Shown here one piece after another: positions 50,027 through 64,000 of a stretch of DNA of 64,000 bases (positions are counted from its first letter, which is position 1; every line of letters begins with the position of its first letter). Origin of the DNA: Streptomyces beigongshangae (lineage in GTDB: Bacteria > Actinomycetota > Actinomycetes > Streptomycetales > Streptomycetaceae); NCBI RefSeq assembly GCF_019710745.1, contig NZ_JAHKJW010000021.1, positions 62,001 through 126,000 on the forward strand, in the 5' to 3' direction. The translations under genes and the position numbers were made by a program. The notes below the pieces were generated by a model. It had not been told where the DNA came from. It saw nothing but the letters and a program-made list of their open reading frames with translations, and ran no database searches.

Positions 50027-53000
50027 ATGGCCGACACCGACCAGAAACTCGTCGCGGCGCTGCGCGCGTCGCTCAAGGAGACCGAGAACCTGCGGACGCG
50101 CAACCGCGCCCTGCAGGCAGCCTCCCGCGAACCGGTGGCGATCGTGGCGATGAGCTGCCGCTACCCCGGCGCGGCCTCGCCCGAGCAGCTGTGGCAGCTG
50201 GTCGACGGCGGGACGGACGCCGTCTCACGGTTCCCGACCGACCGCGGCTGGGACGAGGCGGGCATCTACGACCCCGAACCCGGCAAGCCCGGCAAGACCT
50301 ATGCCCGCGAGGGCGGGTTCCTGTACGACGCCGCCGAGTTCGACCCCGAGTTCTTCGGGATCGCGCCGAACGAGGCGCTGGTCATGGACCCGCAGCAGCG
50401 GCTGCTCCTGGAGGCGTCCTGGGAGGTCCTGGAGCGCGCGGGCATCGACCCGACCACGCTCAAGGGCAGTGCGACCGGTGTGTTCGCCGGGATGATGTAC
50501 CACGACTACACCTACAACAACAGCACGGGCGCCCTCGCCTCCGGCCGGGTCGCCTACACCCTGGGGCTCGAAGGCCCCGCGGTCACCGTCGACACCGCCT
50601 GCTCCTCGTCCCTGGTCGCCCTGCACTGGGCGATCCAGGCCCTGCGGTCGGGCGAGTGCTCGCTCGCCCTCGTCGGCGGCGTGACGGTGATGGCGACGCC
50701 CGAGACGTTCATCGAGTTCAGCCACCAGCGCGGACTGGCGACCGACGGCCGCTGCAAGTCGTACGCGGACGCGGCCGACGGCACCGGCTGGGGCGAGGGC
50801 GTGGGCATGCTGCTCGTCGAGCGGCTGTCGGACGCCCGCCGCAACGGGCACCCCGTGCTGGCCGTCGTCCGCGGGACGGCGATCAACCAGGACGGCGCGT
50901 CCAACGGCTTCAGCGCGCCCAATGGCCCCTCCCAGCAGCGGGTGATCAAGCAGGCGCTGGCCAACGCCCGGCTCTCCGCCGACCAGGTCGACCTGGTCGA
51001 GGGCCACGGCACGGGCACCACGCTCGGCGACCCGATCGAGGCACAGGCCCTGCTCGCCACCTACGGGCGCGACCGGGACCAGCCGCTGTGGCTCGGCTCC
51101 ATCAAGTCCAACATCGGCCACACCCAGGCCGCCGCGGGCGTCGCGGGCATCATCAAGGTGGTCCAGGCCATCCGGCACGGCGTCATGCCGCGCACCCTCC
51201 ACGTGGACGAGCCGTCCGGACAGGTGGACTGGACGGCGGGCGAGGTCCGGCTGCTCACGGAGGCACGGCACTGGCCGGACGCAGGGCGTCCGCGCCGCGC
51301 GGGCGTCTCGTCCTTCGGCATCAGCGGCACCAACGCCCACGTGATCATCGAGGAGGCGCCGCCCACCGGGCCGGCCGGCGAATCGTCCACCGAGCCGGTC
51401 GCGGGGAAGGCCGCGCCGTCGGCCGCGACCACCGCGGGACCCCTCCTGTGGACCCTGTCGGCCCGCAGCCCCGAAGCGCTGCGCGCCCAGGCCGAACGCC
51501 TCCACGCCCACCTGGCGGAACGGCCGGAGCTGGCCCCCGCGGACGTGGGCCTCTCGCTGGCGACGGGACGCGCGGCCCTCGAACACCGCGCGGCCGTCGT
51601 CGCCGACGACCGTACGGCCCTGCTCGCGGGCCTCACCGCACTGGCCGGGGGAACCCCCTCGCCCTCCGTCGTCACCGGCAAGAGGCACGAGGGGAAGACG
51701 GCCTTCCTGTTCACCGGCCAGGGGAGCCAGCGCCCCGGCATGGGCCGGGAGCTGTACGAGGCGTTCCCGGTGTACGCCGCCGCGTTCGACGCGGTGTGCG
51801 AGGCGACGGGGCTGCCCCTGCGGGACGTGGTGTGGGGCGAGGGGGAGACCCTCGGCCGTACGGAGTTCACCCAGCCGGCGATCTTCGCCCTGGAGGTGGC
51901 GCTGTTCCGGCTGCTGGAGTCCTGGGGGGTGCGCCCGGACTTCCTGGCCGGGCACTCCATCGGCGAGCTGGCGGCCGCGCACGTCGGGGGAGTGCTGGAG
52001 CTGGCGGACGCGGCACGGCTGATCACCGCGCGCGGACGGCTGATGCAGGCGCTGCCGGAGGGCGGCGCGATGGTGGCGGTCGAGGCCACGGAGGAGGAGG
52101 TGGCACCGCTGCTGACCGACGGGATGGGGATCGCCGCGGTCAACAGCCCCTCCTCGGTGGTGCTCTCCGGCGCCGAGGACGAGGTGGCCGCGGTCGCCGC
52201 ACGGTTCGCCGGGCGCAAGATGAGCCGGCTGTCCGTGTCGCACGCCTTCCACTCGCCGCTCATGGAGCCGATGCTGGAGGACTTCCGCAAGGTCGCCGAG
52301 AGCGTCACCTACCACCGGCCGGTGATCCGGCTGGCCAAGGACGTGACGTCGGCGGACTACTGGGTGCGGCACGTACGGGAGGCCGTGCGGTTCGCCGACG
52401 ACGTACGGCGGCTGGCCGGCGAGGGCGTGACCCGGTTCCTGGAGATCGGGCCGGACGGCATCCTCACCGCCATGGCCCGGCAGACCGTGCCGGACGCCAC
52501 CGCGGTGGCCGCCCTGCGCCGCGACCGCCCCGAGACCGGCACGCTGCTGACGGCCCTCGCCCGCCTGCACACCACCGGCGCCCCACCGGACTGGACCGCG
52601 TTCTTCGCGGACCGGGCGGCCCGCCGCGTCGACCTGCCCACCTACGCCTTCCAGCGCAGCCGCTACTGGCTCCAGGAGCCGCTGAGCTGGGAGGGTGCCA
52701 ACGCGGCGGCCATGGGCCTCACCGCGCTCGACCACCCCCTGCTGAGCGCCGAGATAGCGGTGCCCGGCGCGGACACCGTGGTCTTCACCGGGCGGCTGTC
52801 GACGGACACCCAGCCCTGGCTGGCCGACCACGAGGTGCTCGGCGCGACCCTGCTGCCGGGGACGGCGTTCGTCGAACTGGCCGTGCGGGCCGGTGACCAG
52901 GTCGGCCACCGGGTCCTGGAGGAACTGACCCTGCGGGCGCCGCTGGCCCTGCCCGAGGAGGGCGGCGTACGGCTGCGGCTGACGGTCGGGGCACCGGACG

Positions 53001-56000
53001 CGGACACGGGCCGGCGCCCCCTCGGTATCCACTCGCGCGAGGAGGACGCCGACGACGGCACCGGCTGGACCCTGCACGCGGAAGGCGTACTGGCATCCGA
53101 AGATCCCGGCGCCCCCGGGGAGTCCGGCGTCCCGGCCTCCTTCGACCTGGGCGCATGGCCGCCGGACGAGACGGCGCGCATCGCCACCGAGGACGCCTAC
53201 GAACGCTTCCGGGACCTCGGCTACGCGTACGGCCCGGCCTTCCAGGGGCTCAGGGCGGCCTGGCGCGTCGGCGACGAGACGTTCGCCGAGGTGGCGCTCG
53301 ACGACGTCGGCGGCACCGAGAGCTTCGTCCTGCACCCGGCCCTGCTCGACTCCGCCCTGCACGCGGTCATCCTCGGCGCGGGCGAGGACGACGCGACGTC
53401 GCTGCCGTTCGCCTGGAAGGGCGTGCGGCTGCACGCCTCCGGCGCCACGGCCGCACGGGTGCGGCTGACGCCCGACGGCGAGGGCGGCACCCGCATCCTC
53501 GTCGCCGACGGCCAGGGCCGTCCCGTCGCCTCCGTGGAGGCGCTGCTCTCCCGGGAGGTGTCGGCCGAACAGCTGGCGTCCGCGCGCTCCCGGTCCGGCG
53601 ACTCCCTCCTGCGCCTCGCCTGGACGCCCGTCACCGCCGGTGCGGCCGACGCCGACTGGACGCCGGTCACCGACCTCGCGCAGCTCTCCGGCCCCGTGCC
53701 CGCCACGGTCGCGCTGACGCTGCCCGGCGGTACGGGTGACACCGCCCAGGACGTCAGGACCGTCACCGCCACGGTCCTGCGGGCCCTGCAGACATGGTTC
53801 GCGGACGAACGGTTCGCCGACAGCAGGCTCCTGGTCGTCACCCGCGCCGACGAGCTCGCGCACGCCGGCGCGTGGGGCCTGGTCCGCGCCGCCCGCGCGG
53901 AGGACCCGCGGCGCCTGGCGCTGCTGGAGACGGACGACGGGGACCCGGAGACGATCGGCCGCGCCGCCGCCTGCGACGAGCCCGAACTGCGGGCGCAGGA
54001 CGGGCAGCTGCTGATCCCGCGGCTGACCCGCGCCCCGGCGGAACCCACGGGGGAAACCCCCTGGGACCGGCCCGGCACCGTGCTCGTCACCGGCGGCACC
54101 GGAGGGCTCGGCGCGCTCGTCGCCCGTCACCTGGTGACCCGGTACGGCGTCCGGGACCTGCTGCTCACCAGCCGCCGCGGCATCGACGCCGAAGGCGCCG
54201 CCGACCTGCACCGGGAACTGACCGGCCTCGGCGCGACGGTCGAGATCGCCGCGTGCGACGTGGCCGACCGGGACGCCCTGCGGACACTGCTGACCGGCCG
54301 CACCCTCGCCGCCGTCGTGCACACGGCCGGTGTGCTGGCCGACGCGCTCGTCGCCAACCTGACGCCGGACAGCCTCGAACGCGTACTGCGTCCCAAGGTG
54401 GACGGCGCGCTCAACCTGCACGACCTCACCCGCGACCAGGACCTGGGCGCCTTCGTGCTGTTCTCGTCGGCGGCCGGTGTGCTCGGCTCGCCCGGCCAGG
54501 GCAACTACGCCGCCGCCAACACGTTCCTCGACGCGCTCGCCCTGCGCCGCCGCGCCGAGGGACTGCCCGGACAGTCCCTCGCCTGGGGCCTGTGGGCGGA
54601 GACCGGCGGCATGGCGGGCGGTCTCGCGGAGGCCGACCTGCGGCGGCTGCGCCGCCAGGGCATGCCCGCGCTGTCCTCGGCCGACGGCCTCGCGCTGTTC
54701 GACGCGGCGACCGCGGGACCCGAGGCGGCCCCGGTCCTGATGGGCCTGGACCTGCGGGTGCTGCGCGGCGGGTCCGAGGACGAACTGCCCGTGCTGCTGC
54801 GCGGCCTGGTCCCGGCCGGGCGGCGCCGCGCCGCGGGCCCCGACCCGCAGGCGCTGCGGCGCGAGCTGGCGGCCATGCCGCAGGAGCGCCGGGAGGCGGC
54901 CCTGCGCGACCTGGTGCTGGGCCTCGCCGCCACCGTGCTCGGACACGCGGGCCCCGAGGCGGTCGACCCCGACCGCGACTTCATGGAGACCGGGTTCGAC
55001 TCGCTCACCGCGATGGAACTGCGCACCACGCTCAACGCCGCCACCGGGCTGACACTCCCCACGATGGCGGTGTTCGACAGCAAGAACCCGGCGGGTCTGG
55101 CCCGCCTGGTCGCCGACGAACTGGCGTCCGGACCCGCCCGCGCCGACAGCCCCGCCGCCGAGGCCCCGGCTGACCGGGAGGAGACCGTGACCGAGCTGTT
55201 CCGCCAGGCGGTCCGGGACGGCGACACCTCGGGCGGGATGACCCTGCTGGCGGCGGTCGCCGCCCTGCGGCCCCGGTTCTCCTCGCCGGCCGGCCTCGGC
55301 CGCCTCCCGAGGGCGGTGCAGATGGCCGACGGCCCGCGCCGCCCCCGGCTGATCTGCCTGGCCACGCCCATGGCGGCCGGCGGTGTGCACCAGCACGCGC
55401 GGCTGGGCTCGGAGTTCCGCGACATCCGGCACGTGTCGGCGATGCCGCTGCCCGGGTTCCAGCGCGACGAACCGCTGCCCGAGTCCGCCGAGGCGCTGGC
55501 GCGGGTCCTGGGCGAGGCCGTGCTGGAGGCGGCCGAGGGCGAGCCGTTCGTCCTGCTCGGCTACTCCTCCGGCGGCCTCATCGGGCACGTCCTCGCCCGC
55601 CACCTGGTGGAGGAGGTCGGGGCACCGCCCGCCGGACTCGTCCTCGTCGACACCTTCCGCGTCGAGGACACGGCGATGGACGTCGGATTCGGCCGCCTGA
55701 TGGGCGAGGTGCTGACGATGGAGTCGACCTTCGGCAGCTACGACGCCACCCGCCTGTCCGCGATGCCCTACTACTTCCAGCAGGTACTGGCGGACTTCGA
55801 CCCCGTCCCCCTGCCCGTGCCGACCCTGTTCGTCCAGGCGTCCGAGCCGTTCGTCGAACCGCCCGAGGGCGTCGACCCGGCACAGCTGCGGGCCCGGCCC
55901 TGGGACCCCGCGCACACCCTGCGCACCGTCGAGGGCCACCACTTCTCCCTCGGACAGGAGCACGCCCCGGTGACCGCCCGGGTCATCGAGGAGTGGCTGG

Positions 56001-56014
56001 TGACGCCCGACTGA
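50027..56014 (+). CDS. Type I modular PKS, terminal module with thioesterase (PKS C)
   Basis: 1995 aa, 7 bp after PKS B, so translationally coupled. Docking helix 1-33 (QKLVAALRASLKETENLR). KS C192; AT GHSIGE (S644) and HAFH (739-742), malonyl type; DH H935/D1108 intact; KR TGGTGGLG 1355-1362 with LAD, which keeps the B-type Asp; ACP S1659 (GFDSL). A thioesterase follows from about 1720: nucleophile S1847 in GYSSGG, VLVDTF, catalytic His in the EGHHFSL segment (1971/1972). The domain releases the chain, and in the macrolactam setting proposed here it would close the ring on the starter amine. This is the last step of the line although more PKS genes follow downstream. Confidence 0.97.
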   Translation: MADTDQKLVAALRASLKETENLRTRNRALQAASREPVAIVAMSCRYPGAASPEQLWQLVDGGTDAVSRFPTDRGWDEAGIYDPEPGKPGKTYAREGGFLYDAAEFDPEFFGIAPNEALVMDPQQRLLLEASWEVLERAGIDPTTLKGSATGVFAGMMYHDYTYNNSTGALASGRVAYTLGLEGPAVTVDTACSSSLVALHWAIQALRSGECSLALVGGVTVMATPETFIEFSHQRGLATDGRCKSYADAADGTGWGEGVGMLLVERLSDARRNGHPVLAVVRGTAINQDGASNGFSAPNGPSQQRVIKQALANARLSADQVDLVEGHGTGTTLGDPIEAQALLATYGRDRDQPLWLGSIKSNIGHTQAAAGVAGIIKVVQAIRHGVMPRTLHVDEPSGQVDWTAGEVRLLTEARHWPDAGRPRRAGVSSFGISGTNAHVIIEEAPPTGPAGESSTEPVAGKAAPSAATTAGPLLWTLSARSPEALRAQAERLHAHLAERPELAPADVGLSLATGRAALEHRAAVVADDRTALLAGLTALAGGTPSPSVVTGKRHEGKTAFLFTGQGSQRPGMGRELYEAFPVYAAAFDAVCEATGLPLRDVVWGEGETLGRTEFTQPAIFALEVALFRLLESWGVRPDFLAGHSIGELAAAHVGGVLELADAARLITARGRLMQALPEGGAMVAVEATEEEVAPLLTDGMGIAAVNSPSSVVLSGAEDEVAAVAARFAGRKMSRLSVSHAFHSPLMEPMLEDFRKVAESVTYHRPVIRLAKDVTSADYWVRHVREAVRFADDVRRLAGEGVTRFLEIGPDGILTAMARQTVPDATAVAALRRDRPETGTLLTALARLHTTGAPPDWTAFFADRAARRVDLPTYAFQRSRYWLQEPLSWEGANAAAMGLTALDHPLLSAEIAVPGADTVVFTGRLSTDTQPWLADHEVLGATLLPGTAFVELAVRAGDQVGHRVLEELTLRAPLALPEEGGVRLRLTVGAPDADTGRRPLGIHSREEDADDGTGWTLHAEGVLASEDPGAPGESGVPASFDLGAWPPDETARIATEDAYERFRDLGYAYGPAFQGLRAAWRVGDETFAEVALDDVGGTESFVLHPALLDSALHAVILGAGEDDATSLPFAWKGVRLHASGATAARVRLTPDGEGGTRILVADGQGRPVASVEALLSREVSAEQLASARSRSGDSLLRLAWTPVTAGAADADWTPVTDLAQLSGPVPATVALTLPGGTGDTAQDVRTVTATVLRALQTWFADERFADSRLLVVTRADELAHAGAWGLVRAARAEDPRRLALLETDDGDPETIGRAAACDEPELRAQDGQLLIPRLTRAPAEPTGETPWDRPGTVLVTGGTGGLGALVARHLVTRYGVRDLLLTSRRGIDAEGAADLHRELTGLGATVEIAACDVADRDALRTLLTGRTLAAVVHTAGVLADALVANLTPDSLERVLRPKVDGALNLHDLTRDQDLGAFVLFSSAAGVLGSPGQGNYAAANTFLDALALRRRAEGLPGQSLAWGLWAETGGMAGGLAEADLRRLRRQGMPALSSADGLALFDAATAGPEAAPVLMGLDLRVLRGGSEDELPVLLRGLVPAGRRRAAGPDPQALRRELAAMPQERREAALRDLVLGLAATVLGHAGPEAVDPDRDFMETGFDSLTAMELRTTLNAATGLTLPTMAVFDSKNPAGLARLVADELASGPARADSPAAEAPADREETVTELFRQAVRDGDTSGGMTLLAAVAALRPRFSSPAGLGRLPRAVQMADGPRRPRLICLATPMAAGGVHQHARLGSEFRDIRHVSAMPLPGFQRDEPLPESAEALARVLGEAVLEAAEGEPFVLLGYSSGGLIGHVLARHLVEEVGAPPAGLVLVDTFRVEDTAMDVGFGRLMGEVLTMESTFGSYDATRLSAMPYYFQQVLADFDPVPLPVPTLFVQASEPFVEPPEGVDPAQLRARPWDPAHTLRTVEGHHFSLGQEHAPVTARVIEEWLVTPD

Positions 56015-56113
56015 GCGAGGCCGACACCAGGTGCCCCCGGGGGATGTGCACGCCGCGTACGGGGGACGCGGCACCGCTGCAGAGAGAACGACCCGAACTT
56101 AGGTGGTTTGAGA

Positions 56114-57049
56114 ATGGCGTCCACGCCCACGTCCCAGGGAACCGTTCCCTTCCGGGAGTACAAGACCTGGTACCGCATGACCGGGCAGCCCGGGCCGGGC
56201 CGTCCGGCCCTGGTCGTCGTGCACGGCGGACCCGGCTCCACGCACGACTACCTGAAGGGCCTGTCCGTCTACGCCGAACGCGGCTGGACCGTGGTCCTCT
56301 ACGACCAGCTCGGCAACGGGGGATCCACCCACCTGCCGGACGCCGACCCCTCCTTCTGGAACCCGCAGCTGTTCCGGGACGAGCTGGAGAACCTGCTGGA
56401 GCGGCTCGGCGTCGCCGACGACTACGTCCTGTTCGGGCAGTCGTGGGGCGGGATGCTGTCCGCCTGGCACGCCTCGGACCGCCCCGCCGGACTGCGCGGA
56501 CTGGTCATCGCCGACTCCCCGGCCTCGTACCCGCTGTGGCTGTCGGAGATGGACGTGCTGCGCGCCCAGCTGCCACCGGGCGTGGACGACACGCTGCGGC
56601 GCCACGAGGCCGCGGGCACCACCGACAGCGAGGAGTACCTGGAGGCGATGCTGGTCTTCTACAGCCGGCACGTCTGCCGCGTCGAACCGTGGCCCGACGA
56701 CCTCATGGCCTCCTACCTGGAGGCCGCCGCCGACCCGACGGTCTACCGCACCATGAACGGCCCCAACGAGTTCCACGTCATCGGCAGCCTGCGGGACTGG
56801 TCGGTGATCGACTGCCTGCACCGCATCGAGGCGCCCACCCTCATCATCTCCGGCCGCCACGACGAGGCCACCCCGGTCACGGTGCGCCCCTTCCAGGAGC
56901 TCATCCCGAACGCCCACTGGGAGATCCTCGAGGACTCCAGCCACTCCCCGCACTTCGAGGAACCGGAACGGTTCTACGCGGTGCTCGGCGCATTCCTCGA
57001 CTCGGTCGGCGCGATCGGCGCGCGGGCCACGACGGTGAGCGGAGGCTGA
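56114..57049 (+). CDS. Proline iminopeptidase-like hydrolase (VinJ-type aminoacyl deprotection)
   Basis: 311 aa from the ATG at 56114 with AGGTGG about 7 nt upstream. Signature elements of the S33 family: HGGPG at 37-41 (oxyanion loop), nucleophile S110 in FGQSWGGM, catalytic Asp in SGRHDEATPV, His in DSSHSPHFEEPERF. In vicenistatin and other macrolactam clusters a homologue (VinJ) removes the aminoacyl cap from the polyketide intermediate so that the freed amine can be cyclised. Its position between PKS C and PKS D strongly suggests that role and hence a macrolactam product. It lies 7 bp before PKS D, whose ribosome-binding site is inside its last codons. Confidence 0.88.
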   Translation: MASTPTSQGTVPFREYKTWYRMTGQPGPGRPALVVVHGGPGSTHDYLKGLSVYAERGWTVVLYDQLGNGGSTHLPDADPSFWNPQLFRDELENLLERLGVADDYVLFGQSWGGMLSAWHASDRPAGLRGLVIADSPASYPLWLSEMDVLRAQLPPGVDDTLRRHEAAGTTDSEEYLEAMLVFYSRHVCRVEPWPDDLMASYLEAAADPTVYRTMNGPNEFHVIGSLRDWSVIDCLHRIEAPTLIISGRHDEATPVTVRPFQELIPNAHWEILEDSSHSPHFEEPERFYAVLGAFLDSVGAIGARATTVSGG

Positions 57050-57056
57050 GACGACG

Positions 57057-64000
<6,944 letters not shown>

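Overview
The window looks like a Streptomyces (or close actinomycete) chromosome. Coding sequence is very GC-rich with strong third-position bias, many starts are GTG, and the families present (holin-X/DUF3618 pair, DUF5133, spore-associated protein, STAS antagonist, NarL-type sensor kinase, modular type I PKS) are typical of that genus. No rRNA, tRNA, CRISPR array or intact mobile element was seen.

Layout. 1-8.4 kb: ordinary chromosomal genes (two TetR regulators, a cation/proton antiporter, a LysR regulator, an M20 peptidase with a coupled lipoprotein, a small envelope-stress-like set and a YihY/BrkB membrane protein). 8.5-19.0 kb: nine minus-strand genes, each overlapping the next by 4 bp: inositol-3-phosphate synthase, HD-like protein, SAM methyltransferase, Gfo/Idh/MocA oxidoreductase, zinc-ribbon MBL protein, YcaO protein, TIM-barrel isomerase, GT4 glycosyltransferase and PIG-L deacetylase. 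Together they read as a pathway that builds and modifies a cyclitol, glycosylates it and de-N-acetylates the sugar, with an ATP-using YcaO step of unknown purpose. I do not recognise the product; this is the best candidate here for an undescribed system. 19.3-30.7 kb: TauD-type dioxygenase, SapA-like secreted protein, a LysR/NTF2-like divergent pair, an Mrr-like membrane protein, DUF2264, STAS, an inactivated MpaB-like gene, an I36-like secreted protein, an ADH/VOC/TetR locus and DUF5133. 30.7-32.1 kb: a graveyard of gene fragments (methyltransferase, AMP ligase, membrane protein, FAD monooxygenase). 32.5 kb: a sensor kinase without a neighbouring response regulator.

33.9-64.0 kb: the left part of a modular type I PKS cluster. 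A type II thioesterase is divergent from PKS A (1 module), followed by PKS B (2 modules), PKS C (1 module plus thioesterase), a proline-iminopeptidase-like hydrolase and PKS D (at least 2 modules, cut by the window end). Every complete module is KS-AT-DH-KR-ACP. The VinJ-type hydrolase points to a polyene macrolactam whose beta-amino-acid starter is carried as an aminoacyl-protected chain. Docking domains support A to B to C as the final steps, with D acting earlier. In module A the DH has lost its catalytic second half, so a hydroxyl is expected there; the first AT of PKS B is methylmalonyl-type and all other readable ATs are malonyl-type. The predicted acyl end (2,4,6-triene, methyl at C6, hydroxyl at C9) resembles the heronamide/BE-14106 class, as an inference. 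The loading system, amino-acid starter genes and pathway regulators must lie beyond the right edge.
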